A DNA stretch of 5,943 bases from Verrucomicrobiales bacterium (GTDB lineage: Bacteria; Verrucomicrobiota; Verrucomicrobiia; Verrucomicrobiales; Akkermansiaceae): contig DMYM01000181.1 of the NCBI GenBank assembly GCA_003483645.1, forward strand, positions 1 to 5,943. Reading direction: 5' to 3'. Shown here one piece after another: positions 1 to 5,943 of this stretch; within the stretch, counting starts at the first letter, position 1; each line of letters begins with the position of its first letter. The translations under genes were made by a program, and so were the position numbers. The notes below the pieces were generated by a model, which saw only the letters and a program-made list of their open reading frames with translations, was not told the origin of the DNA and made no database searches.

Positions 1-1801
1 CGCCCGCCGCACTTCGGCCCACCGCCATCCAGTGGTAATTCTGGTCCAGGACATCCTTGCCGAGAATGATTGACCCACCGGCTCCGATTTTTTTCTTCAA
101 CCTCTTGGTCTTGACGTCGAATTTCTTGAGGGCTTTCGCTAGACCTTCGCGGTATTCCACGCGATATCCGAAGAGTTCCAGTTCCCCGCTCAACGGCGCG
201 CCGGCCTTGCTTTCCGAGAGGTAAAACAGCTTGCCCTCCCTGAGTTGCTGGGAAACGAGCGCGGTATCGCTGATCCACACTACAATCCAGGAGGCATTGC
301 CCTTTCCAGCGGTGGCCTTCAGGAGGTAGGCCCCCGCCCTGCTTACCGGCATTTCAAGTTCTGCCCGCGTGTCCCAGTGATTCTTCCGGGGGTCCAGCGC
401 GACCTCCCATTCCCTGACTTTCTCTCCGAGATATTTCTCCTGGTTCTCATTCACCAGGCGATGACCAATGCCTGCCACGTCCAGCGTCTGATGCCTGATC
501 TGGCGGGGATTGCTCTCAAGATGGCGAAACAGATCACCGACCACCAGGTCGATCCGCAGTTCATGAAGTGAGAGACTGACGTTCCTGGCGTTGCGGTAAA
601 TAAAATCAACCTTCGGTTTTTGACCCGCCTGCGACATCGGAGCGGAAACAAAGCGTCCCCAGTCCCCCTCGATCTGCTCGAGCAGCCTCTGTCGGTGATT
701 TTTATGCCCCCGACCATGGGTCTCGATCAGCCTCTTCAACTCAGCGCCCGCACTCACATGCTGACGCCGATTCAAGAGAATCTGCACCAGAAGGTCGCCA
801 AGCGAGTCGTTGGACATCTTCCCCGTTGAAAGTCGGCGCAGGAGCGGAATGAACTGATAATCTTCGGGAAGCTCGAAGCGCCGCACCCCACTGGCCAGTT
901 TCGCAATTGTCTCACTCTCCTCCAGGGTATGAACCTGCAGGATTCCCTTCGCTTCATCGGGATCCTGTTGTCTCCACCATCCGAAACCGGACAGGGTAGT
1001 CACCCCGTAATTCTGAACGAGAAAACGAGCCCATTGCTCCTCCGCCTGGGATCTCTTGGCGGGTTTCAGGCGCACGGATTCGCTGAGCATCCACCGCCAC
1101 CGCTCCCCATCATTGCGGGCCTCCTCCCAGGATTCCGGAACCTCAATCACCAGCATCTCCCCATCAGCATCAACCGGGGCCCCTCCTCCGCTGGAAAGAC
1201 GCCCCTCGGCGCCATAATCAGGCAACTCATCCAGGGCGGTGAGCACCCCCAATGCCCAGACCCTCCGTGAACCCATTCGACCGCTGGTGAGATAAGAACC
1301 AAGCTCGGCGTGCATCTCGCTGAGCACTCCTGCATCCAGGGCACCTGCCTTCTCAATAGCCTTCAGCACCAGTTGCACAGACCGCACCCGGTCCCGCCCC
1401 CCGCAAGTCACGTAGCGGCCTCCCCCCCGGTGCTGTCCACGATGGAATTCTCCATCCAGGAGGAACCCTGTATGCTGCAACTGGTGGTAACTCTCTGCGG
1501 CCTCTCGTAAAAGCGCCCAGTTCTTCGAATGACTCCGGACAGCCTCTTCGAGCAATTCATCCGCCACATTTATCTGCCGCAGATGGCGAAGGGCCTGGAG
1601 GGCATTCTCAAGATCCTTCCAGCTCTTTGCATCATCGACCTTCCCCAGCAGCTCCCGGTGTAGCGCGAGGGCGTCCTTCCAGTTCCCCTCCTGACTGAGC
1701 TTGTTCGCCTTTTCCCGACTCTTCTCGGCGGGAAAAGGACTCTCGGCAGCAAGCCCATCCACGGGTAGCAACAGTGCGATGAGGAGGAGATTCAGTTTCA
1801 T
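1..1801 (-). CDS. Alpha-2-macroglobulin family protein, N-terminal 600 residues (partial, runs off window)
   Basis: The frame is open from ATG at 1801 to the window edge, 600 codons without a stop; the C-terminus is missing. Residues 1-20 look like a Sec signal peptide (MKLN, hydrophobic LLLIALLL, then GLAAES) with no lipobox Cys, so the product is probably exported but not a lipoprotein. Residues 25-110 are helical and TPR-like. Motifs I associate with large planctomycete/verrucomicrobial macroglobulins follow: RGQHRGGGRYV (121-131) with DRVRSVQL, NDGERWRW (230-237), and ETIAKLASGVRRFELPED (296-313). From about residue 400, beta-rich macroglobulin domains begin: IYRNARNVSLSLHELRIDL, then VVWISDTALV (507-516), and an MG2-like stretch GKLFYLSESKAGAPLSGE. 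Bacterial relatives are periplasmic proteinase-trapping proteins, often with a thioester; that region would lie outside the window, so trapping chemistry cannot be judged. There is no good Shine-Dalgarno before the ATG. Confidence 0.85.
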   Translation of the reverse strand, partial: MKLNLLLIALLLPVDGLAAESPFPAEKSREKANKLSQEGNWKDALALHRELLGKVDDAKSWKDLENALQALRHLRQINVADELLEEAVRSHSKNWALLREAAESYHQLQHTGFLLDGEFHRGQHRGGGRYVTCGGRDRVRSVQLVLKAIEKAGALDAGVLSEMHAELGSYLTSGRMGSRRVWALGVLTALDELPDYGAEGRLSSGGGAPVDADGEMLVIEVPESWEEARNDGERWRWMLSESVRLKPAKRSQAEEQWARFLVQNYGVTTLSGFGWWRQQDPDEAKGILQVHTLEESETIAKLASGVRRFELPEDYQFIPLLRRLSTGKMSNDSLGDLLVQILLNRRQHVSAGAELKRLIETHGRGHKNHRQRLLEQIEGDWGRFVSAPMSQAGQKPKVDFIYRNARNVSLSLHELRIDLVVGDLFRHLESNPRQIRHQTLDVAGIGHRLVNENQEKYLGEKVREWEVALDPRKNHWDTRAELEMPVSRAGAYLLKATAGKGNASWIVVWISDTALVSQQLREGKLFYLSESKAGAPLSGELELFGYRVEYREGLAKALKKFDVKTKRLKKKIGAGGSIILGKDVLDQNYHWMAVGRSAAG

Positions 1802-1835
1802 GGTAAAAATGTTTTTCTTTTGGATCGTCCCGCTC

Positions 1836-1851
1836 CCTCTTTCTGAAGAGG
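1836..1851 (-). other. Perfect 6-bp hairpin in the leader upstream of the macroglobulin gene
   Basis: On the minus strand CCTCTT-CAGA-AAGAGG forms a perfect 6-bp stem with a four-base loop, ending 35 bases before the ATG at 1801. No T-run follows, so it is not a convincing intrinsic terminator for the upstream DUF3820 gene. It could be a 5' leader structure or chance. Confidence 0.3.
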
Positions 1852-1884
1852 CGAGCTTACCGGATAGACCCTCGGGGATGGAAT

Positions 1885-1893
1885 ATCTTAGCA
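1885..1893 (-). promoter_or_regulatory. Candidate extended -10 promoter element for the macroglobulin gene
   Basis: The minus strand reads TGCTAAGAT, which fits the extended -10 pattern TGnTAnnnT, about 85 bases upstream of the ATG at 1801. The best -35-like hexamer (TTGGGA at 1911-1916) sits 20 bases away, longer than ideal. The 128-base gap between the DUF3820 stop and this gene leaves room for its own promoter. This is a pattern match by eye only. Confidence 0.3.
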
Positions 1894-1929
1894 GAAAATC
1901 AGCAGCTAGATCCCAATTTTACGAATTCT

Positions 1930-2268
1930 TTACCTCTGGTCTTCCCTCTCCTCAAAGTCGACAGTCCGCCGTCGCTTCCTGGCTAATCGGAACCGCCCCC
2001 CATTGCGCTCTCTCAGGGGCTGGAAGACCGCATCCGCTCCACTCTGTTTAATCTCAAACACAGTCGCAAGAAGTTCGCCGAGGCGCCCCTTGGGGAATCC
2101 GCGCTCTGTAAACCAGGCCAGATACTCCGGAGGGAGATCAATGATGGGCACTCCCCGGGGCGGATACTCATCCGGGCCAAACTTCCCGAAAGGCATGTTG
2201 GTGCTCCCGATTTCCTCCATCAGATTACGCAGGTCGTCGCGATCGATATCGGTGAACTCCACCGCCAC
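1930..2268 (-). CDS. DUF3820 family protein (YpeB-like / QSregVF_b), 112 aa
   Basis: This small protein carries the DUF3820 signature: MPFGKFG (25-31), then IIDLPPEYLAWF (42-53), then RGFPKGRLGELL (56-67). A ten-residue insert with PPRGVP lies between the first two blocks. The C-terminal tail is strongly basic (RLARKRRR, 94-101), which would suit nucleic-acid binding, and it ends EEREDQR before TAA. The family includes E. coli YpeB and is related to a C-terminal module found on exonuclease X-like proteins; its biochemical function is not established to my knowledge. An in-frame TGA at 2277-2275 forces the start downstream, and GTG at 2268 is the first start codon available; Met17 is an alternative. 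No strong Shine-Dalgarno is visible. It lies 52 bases after the dinB stop on the same strand, so co-transcription with dinB is likely but not proven. Confidence 0.8.
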   Translation of the reverse strand: MAVEFTDIDRDDLRNLMEEIGSTNMPFGKFGPDEYPPRGVPIIDLPPEYLAWFTERGFPKGRLGELLATVFEIKQSGADAVFQPLRERNGGRFRLARKRRRTVDFEEREDQR

Positions 2269-2320
2269 ATGAGATCATAGCCACCCGGCTGGTCAAGAAC
2301 CCTCAGGCTGCAGTCCACCA

Positions 2321-3388
2321 TTAGAGCTCCAGCTGCAATTGCACCTTGCTCTCAGGATCCGCAAAACGAACCCCCAGTCCTATCAATCGCACTGCCCTGC
2401 CATTGCCACGATCCCATGCCTCGGCAAGCAATTCCCGGTATCTCTCGGCATCCATGACCTGATCAATTCCCCCTCCGCCCTCAACCGGGCCGGGCGTCCG
2501 CTCGGCTGTCGTCCTGGTGAAATCAGAGAACTTCAACTTCACCACCAGTGACTTGATCACCCGGTTCGCGTGCTCTGAGAAGACCGTCGCCACGACCCGT
2601 GTACGCAACTCCTCCATGATTCCGACCAGAGGTGGAAACTCCTCGATATCCTCCCGCAGCGTGGTCTCGTTGCTCACGGACTTGCGGATCCGGTTGGGTT
2701 TGACCGCACGCTCATCTCTACCGCGACAAAGATCGTAAAGATCCATCCCCCAGTTCCCGAATCGCTCGGCCAGCTCCAGCTTGCTGATCCGCTGCAGATC
2801 CCCGCAGGTAAGAACCTCGATCGCAGCCAGCTTATCCTCCATTTTGCGACCCACTCCATAAAGCCTCTTCACTGGCAGGTGTTCCAGAAACTCCTCTATC
2901 TCCCCCGACTTGATCTCAAACTGCCCGTCTGGCTTGTTCCAGTCACTCGCGATCTTGGCCAACAGCTTGTTGGACGCGATCCCGGCAGAGGCGGTAAGAC
3001 CGGTCTCCTCTTCAATCTGTGATCGGATCCGCGACGCCATCAGGGCACCCTCTACCCTGTGGCGCGTGACATCCAGATAGGCCTCGTCCAGAGACAGCGG
3101 TTCCACCAGATCCGTGAACCGGTGGAAAATCTCCCTCACCTTTTTCGACTCCGTGGCATAGACATCAAAGCGGGTGGGCCGGACAATCAGATCCGGACAG
3201 AGTTGCAGAGCCTTGTAGGTGGGCATGGCCGAGCGACACCCGAACCTGCGGGCCTCGTAGTTGGCGGTTGTGAGCACCCCTCTCCGCAATCCGCCCACCG
3301 CGACCGGTTTTCCCACCAGGGAGGGATCATCCCGGACCTCGATGGCCGCGTAGAAGCAGTCCATGTCGATGTGCAGGATCTTCCGCAT
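2321..3388 (-). CDS. dinB: DNA polymerase IV (Y-family translesion polymerase), 355 aa
   Basis: This is a full-length DinB that copies past damaged template bases in the cytoplasm. Counting from ATG at 3388, the N-terminus MRKILHIDMDCFYAAIE matches E. coli Pol IV and supplies catalytic Asp8; the steric-gate position is Tyr13 rather than the Phe of E. coli. PLSLDEAYLDVT supplies Asp101 and Glu102, completing the metal site. The fingers/palm motif TTANYEARRFGCRSAMP is near 40-56, SAGIASNKLLAKIASDWNKP is at 134-153, the thumb helix-hairpin-helix VKRLYGVGRKMEDKL is near 173-187, and the little-finger domain spans about 235-345. The last six residues, QLQLEL, fit the C-terminal beta-clamp binding motif. 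An in-frame TGA at 3397-3395 leaves only TTG at 3391 or ATG at 3388; the ATG matches the conserved N-terminus. It probably forms an operon with the downstream DUF3820 gene. I found no E. coli-type LexA box. Confidence 0.96.
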   Translation of the reverse strand: MRKILHIDMDCFYAAIEVRDDPSLVGKPVAVGGLRRGVLTTANYEARRFGCRSAMPTYKALQLCPDLIVRPTRFDVYATESKKVREIFHRFTDLVEPLSLDEAYLDVTRHRVEGALMASRIRSQIEEETGLTASAGIASNKLLAKIASDWNKPDGQFEIKSGEIEEFLEHLPVKRLYGVGRKMEDKLAAIEVLTCGDLQRISKLELAERFGNWGMDLYDLCRGRDERAVKPNRIRKSVSNETTLREDIEEFPPLVGIMEELRTRVVATVFSEHANRVIKSLVVKLKFSDFTRTTAERTPGPVEGGGGIDQVMDAERYRELLAEAWDRGNGRAVRLIGLGVRFADPESKVQLQLEL

Positions 3389-3396
3389 CAAACATC

Positions 3397-3424
3397 AAAA
3401 TAGCGTAAACCCTCCCAAGCTCAA
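3397..3424 (-). promoter_or_regulatory. Candidate dinB promoter (TTGAGC, 16 bp, TATTTT)
   Basis: On the minus strand, TTGAGC (3424-3419) is followed after 16 bases by TATTTT (3402-3397). Transcription would start roughly six or seven bases further, almost at the dinB ATG at 3388, implying a leaderless or near-leaderless mRNA. A GGGAGGG run at 3411-3417 is Shine-Dalgarno-like but lies more than 20 bases from the ATG, too far for normal use. Found by eye, without scoring. Confidence 0.3.
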
Positions 3425-3442
3425 TGCTATCAGCCTGCCTGT

Positions 3443-3466
3443 GAGCTCCCTGTCGAAAAGGGGCTC
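3443..3466. repeat. Imperfect inverted repeat between the kinase gene and dinB
   Basis: GAGCTCC (3443-3449) and GGGGCTC (3460-3466) can pair across a ten-base loop, with one G-T wobble when read on the plus strand. Read on the minus strand, the direction of transcription here, that position is a C-A mismatch. There is no T-tract, so it is only a weak structural candidate. Confidence 0.2.
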
Positions 3467-3484
3467 CGGAATGGGGACCGGTTC

Positions 3485-3500
3485 CCTCCCTTCAAGGAGG
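3485..3500 (-). terminator. Weak hairpin downstream of the histidine kinase gene
   Basis: On the minus strand CCTCC-TTGAAG-GGAGG forms a 5-bp stem with a six-base loop, starting 25 bases past the kinase TGA. It is followed by GAACCGG and not by a T-run. It may mark the 3' end of the response regulator-kinase mRNA, perhaps blocking exonucleases, but it does not meet the usual criteria for an intrinsic terminator. Confidence 0.25.
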
Positions 3501-3525
3501 CAAAAGAGACCTCAGTGGGGCAGGT

Positions 3526-5637
3526 TCAGCCCACCGATGGCAACTCCAGGACAAAACAGGCTCCCTCTGCCTCCCTCTCATCAAGGGTGAGGTCCCCTCC
3601 GAGCTCACGCGCCAGACGTTTGCAAAGGGCGAGTCCCAGGCCAACCCCGGGCTTCGAATGCGCCGCATCCCGTGCCGACTTATGGAAGGGCCGGAAGAGT
3701 TTCTTCACGTCAGAACGGGCAATTCCTCTGCCCCCGTCACAGATCTCGATCCGGGCCACCCTCCCGCCGTTGGAGGCCCGCAGGCAGACCACCCGTGCTC
3801 CCTGTTCCGGCAACCCGTATTTGCAGGCATTGTCGACCAGGTTGAAGACAATCTGCTCCACCGCGGTCAGGTCGGTATCAATCCGCGCCTCCTCCGTCTG
3901 GGTCGAAACCACTTCCAATTCGGCTCCATCCTTCCGGACCCGCTCGCTCAAGCGTGGGCGCATCCGATCGATCAGTCCCTGCAGGGTGATCTTCTGGTGC
4001 TCGGCACGTGCGCTGCCACGTTCCAACCTGGAATAGGAAAGCACGTTCTCGACGAGGTGACTCAGGCGTTCCGCCTCCCGCCGCATGGTGGTGAGATACT
4101 CCTTCTGCCTTCTCTCCTCCTTGACCATGCCCTCCGCCAGCATGTCGGAATAGAGATGGAAGGTGGTCAGCGGCGTGCGAAGCTCGTGGGTGACAGAGGA
4201 CACGAAGGTTGCTCTCCGTTCGCTCAGTTTCATCACTCCCCTCATCAGAGCCGCCGAAGCGAGGAGCGCCAACAGCAGGGTCACCCAGCCAGCCATCAGC
4301 GAAATTCGCAGAGCCGACCACCCGATCCCGGCCATCACAGGATCTTCGCCGGCCTGCAGGCGCCAGGGCAGGGTTACCAGCGAAAGGGGATCATTGGACA
4401 ATTCGTCCAGCTTCGCATCAAACACACCAGAAGGCGATGATGCGGAAATCTCGAGGAGAGGCTCAAGACCAGCCTCCGGCAACAGGTGCTCGATCACTCC
4501 GAGGAGGTGGTCTGCCAGGCCCTCCGCCTTGAGCCAGACTCCCTGGTAGCGGAGCGACCCTGCCACCGCAACCTCCCGCACGATGAAGAGATCCTCCCCC
4601 AGCCAGATTGGATGGAAAGGGGTTATCTCCGAGGGCAATTCCACCAGTTTGCTCACCCCCCCGACTTGATCTGATTCTCCCTGAACGGCTCCACTCTCCC
4701 TCTGCTCTACCGCGATCGGCTCCGTCCTTCGCGCAACCTTCCGGCGGCCTTCCTGCTCCTGGTCGGCCAATGCCTTGGTTTCAGGTTGCCCCGCATCCGG
4801 TTCAATTCTTGCCCCTCGTAGAGAGGAAGCGGGAGCCTGGGCGGACTGGGGCAGAAGGTTCTGCAGGGCCTGCGGTTTGGGCACCGCCCGCTGGGAGGTA
4901 TCCTGATAGAGCTCCGCGCGCTTCTTCTTCTCAATCAGGGCGAGATCTTTCGGGTGCTGCTGACTCCTGCTCACCTCATTGTTTGCCCGCGCCTGGGCCA
5001 CATCCTGCTCTTTCTGCCGCACCGTGAAAGGATTCGGGATATTCCACGCCCAGTTCCGGCTCACCAGGGCCTCATCGACCCGGGCGCACACCCGGCAGAG
5101 CAGGTCGAGTTTCGTTCCGCCGTCGGCGAGGCTCGACTTGCTCGGTTGTGCCAGCAGACCCTGCAGGGTACCCAGTTCCCTTTTGTTGTCATCCAGATAG
5201 TCCCGCTGCACTCCATTCTGTTCCGCATAGTCCCGCTCATTGCCGACTGGCACCTGCGGGGAGGTCGCCTCCCCCGTGATGGAATCGATCTCAAAATGCA
5301 GACGCACGAACTCCGGCAACTCGGGCAGGAGCGGTGAGGGCTGGAAGACAAAACCCTTGCCCACCACCTGGAACTGATTCGTGAGCACGTCCTCCGGCTC
5401 AAAGAAGGCCTCGTAATGATGAAGCGGTCGCTGGTTTTCAAGAATGAGAAATCCGGTGGCCGCAGCATCCATCCGCGACAGGCTCATGCGGATCCGCTCC
5501 TCCAGTTCAGCTTCCGATTCAGCAAGGGCCTGCTGCTGCTCCAGCTGGATCGCCTTATTGGTCGACCATGCCATCGCCCCTACGATAAGGAGAGCACAGG
5601 CTCCCAGGACGCTCCATATTAGCCAGGGGCGATTCAT
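3526..5637 (-). CDS. Membrane sensor histidine kinase, HAMP-less, with large periplasmic domain (703 aa)
   Basis: This is the sensor half of a two-component pair. Transmembrane helix 1 spans about residues 4-24. A periplasmic region of about 415 residues follows: RMDAAATGFLILENQRP (55-71) and SPQVPVGNERD (126-136), a charged, Gln/Glu/Arg/Ala-rich stretch at about 205-330 that looks disordered, then a second folded block (about 335-440, with FHPIWLGEDLFIVREV). Transmembrane helix 2 is at about 443-466 and leads directly, without HAMP, to the H-box FVSSVTHELRTPLT with phospho-accepting His484. The ATPase domain has an N-box with Asn603 (VDNACKYG), G1 (CDGGRGIA, Asp634), F-box (LFRPFHKS) and G2 (GVGLGLA, 664-670). 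All catalytic motifs are intact. ATG at 5637 overlaps the response regulator stop; the frame stays open upstream to 5691, but that would add 18 residues before the membrane helix, so 5637 is preferred. The signal sensed is unknown. Confidence 0.93.
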   Translation of the reverse strand: MNRPWLIWSVLGACALLIVGAMAWSTNKAIQLEQQQALAESEAELEERIRMSLSRMDAAATGFLILENQRPLHHYEAFFEPEDVLTNQFQVVGKGFVFQPSPLLPELPEFVRLHFEIDSITGEATSPQVPVGNERDYAEQNGVQRDYLDDNKRELGTLQGLLAQPSKSSLADGGTKLDLLCRVCARVDEALVSRNWAWNIPNPFTVRQKEQDVAQARANNEVSRSQQHPKDLALIEKKKRAELYQDTSQRAVPKPQALQNLLPQSAQAPASSLRGARIEPDAGQPETKALADQEQEGRRKVARRTEPIAVEQRESGAVQGESDQVGGVSKLVELPSEITPFHPIWLGEDLFIVREVAVAGSLRYQGVWLKAEGLADHLLGVIEHLLPEAGLEPLLEISASSPSGVFDAKLDELSNDPLSLVTLPWRLQAGEDPVMAGIGWSALRISLMAGWVTLLLALLASAALMRGVMKLSERRATFVSSVTHELRTPLTTFHLYSDMLAEGMVKEERRQKEYLTTMRREAERLSHLVENVLSYSRLERGSARAEHQKITLQGLIDRMRPRLSERVRKDGAELEVVSTQTEEARIDTDLTAVEQIVFNLVDNACKYGLPEQGARVVCLRASNGGRVARIEICDGGRGIARSDVKKLFRPFHKSARDAAHSKPGVGLGLALCKRLARELGGDLTLDEREAEGACFVLELPSVG
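4648..5025 (-). other. Low-complexity, probably disordered insert in the kinase sensor domain
   Basis: This segment encodes kinase residues of about 205-330. It is rich in Gln, Glu, Arg, Lys, Ala and Pro and nearly free of aromatic residues, with stretches such as EVSRSQQHPKDLALIEKKKR and ADQEQEGRRKVARRTEPIA. It separates two blocks that look folded, both predicted to be periplasmic. The reading frame is uninterrupted, so it is an insert or linker and not a frameshift. Boundaries are approximate. Confidence 0.6.
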
Positions 5638-5639
5638 CA
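5635..5639 (-). promoter_or_regulatory. TGATG stop/start overlap coupling response regulator to kinase
   Basis: The regulator's TGA (5639-5637) shares its final A with the kinase ATG (5637-5635). There is no Shine-Dalgarno at a normal distance; the nearest purine run, AAGGG, is about 17 bases upstream. Translation of the kinase therefore probably depends on termination and re-initiation, tying kinase output to regulator output. Confidence 0.75.
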
Positions 5640-5943
5640 GCTGGCGATCATATACCCTTTTCCCCGCACAGTGACCACCGCGTTCTGGCAACGCAGTTTC
5701 TGCCGCAGGTGGGCGACGTGCATGTCAACCGTCCGGGTCTCGATATTCTTTGGGTCAAGCCCCCAGACCTGGCGCAGGAGTTCATCACGCGGAACCGCGC
5801 GGCCACTCTGGGCTACCAGGTAACGAAGAAGCTCGGATTCCCTCTCGGAAAGTTCCTCCCGATCTCCATCCTCAAAGCGGATCTCCCGCCGCGAGAAGTC
5901 GACCTCTCCACCGGTTACCTGGTGAGTTTTCACTGCCGAAGGA
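5637..5943 (-). CDS. OmpR/PhoB-family response regulator, C-terminal DNA-binding domain (partial)
   Basis: The visible 101 residues form an almost isolated winged-helix effector domain. In order they show an N-terminal beta-sheet (GEVDFSRREIRFEDGDREEL), helix 1 (SERESELLRYLVAQSG), helix 2 (PRDELLRQVWG), recognition helix TRTVDMHVAHLRQKL, and wing VVTVRGKGYMI. The protein would bind promoter DNA after phosphorylation of its receiver domain. The frame stays open to 5943, where PSAV precedes KTHQ, so the GTG at 5933 is an internal Val codon and not a start; the receiver domain with its phospho-accepting Asp must lie beyond the window. The gene overlaps the downstream kinase by one base, which marks them as a cognate pair. 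The loop before the wing (RCQNA) is shorter than in many PhoB-like proteins. The target genes cannot be told from this window. Confidence 0.93.
   Translation of the reverse strand, partial: PSAVKTHQVTGGEVDFSRREIRFEDGDREELSERESELLRYLVAQSGRAVPRDELLRQVWGLDPKNIETRTVDMHVAHLRQKLRCQNAVVTVRGKGYMIAS

Noticed and set aside
245..1510. Several plus-strand frames (245-571, 620-829, 929-1270, 1310-1510) and minus-strand frames opposite or within the macroglobulin gene
   Set aside because: The 600-codon minus-strand frame has continuous family motifs across the whole region, so the others are out-of-frame shadows.
2269..2320. Terminator or promoter between dinB and the DUF3820 gene
   Set aside because: Only 3-4 bp chance pairings are visible, with no T-run and no convincing -35/-10 pair.
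3435..3456. LexA/SOS box near dinB (ACAG-N7-ACAG on the minus strand)
   Set aside because: The two ACAG units are direct repeats, not the inverted CTGT-N8-ACAG arrangement, and no other palindrome of that kind is present upstream of dinB.
3658..4440. A 260-codon plus-strand open frame opposite the histidine kinase gene
   Set aside because: It lies wholly antisense to the conserved kinase core; its product is low in recognisable motifs and rich in Pro/His/Gln/Arg, as expected for a GC-rich shadow frame.
4608..5027. A 139-codon plus-strand frame across the kinase's low-complexity insert
   Set aside because: The kinase frame is continuous through this region with folded blocks and motifs on both sides; the plus-strand product is Pro/Ser/Ala-rich without family features.
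5637..5691. Upstream start of the kinase at 5691
   Set aside because: It would add 18 polar residues inside the regulator gene before the membrane helix, whereas the ATG at 5637 overlaps the regulator stop and gives a normal N-terminus.
5637..5933. A stand-alone 98-residue winged-helix protein starting at GTG 5933
   Set aside because: The frame continues upstream to the window edge, and the content is the effector half of an OmpR/PhoB regulator, so the GTG is an internal Val codon.

Overview
All recognisable genes in this window lie on the minus strand, so the biological order runs from high to low coordinates. The window suggests a Verrucomicrobiota or Planctomycetota-type bacterium. The evidence is moderately high GC, frequent absence of clear Shine-Dalgarno sites, a HAMP-less histidine kinase with a large periplasmic sensor, and a giant alpha-2-macroglobulin-like protein whose motifs I recall from those phyla. 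I lean towards Verrucomicrobiota, but this is judged from remembered family resemblance, not from a search.

Layout in transcription order: (1) 5943-5637, the C-terminal part of an OmpR/PhoB-type response regulator whose receiver domain lies outside the window; (2) 5637-3526, its partner sensor histidine kinase, joined by a TGATG stop/start overlap; (3) 3525-3389, an intergenic stretch with weak inverted repeats and a promoter-like pair of hexamers close to the next start; (4) 3388-2321, a complete DNA polymerase IV (dinB); (5) 2268-1930, a small DUF3820-family protein starting at GTG, 52 bases after dinB and probably co-transcribed; (6) 1929-1802, an intergenic leader with a perfect 6-bp hairpin; (7) 1801-1, the first 600 codons of an exported alpha-2-macroglobulin family protein that runs off the window.

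Functionally there are three modules: envelope signal transduction (response regulator and kinase), DNA damage tolerance (dinB with a small DUF3820 protein), and an envelope macroglobulin. Shared strand alone does not show that the modules work together. I see no tRNA, rRNA, CRISPR array, insertion sequence, prophage or attachment site. The many plus-strand reading frames are antisense shadows of the minus-strand genes. I did not find a clearly new system; the observations worth a second look are modest.
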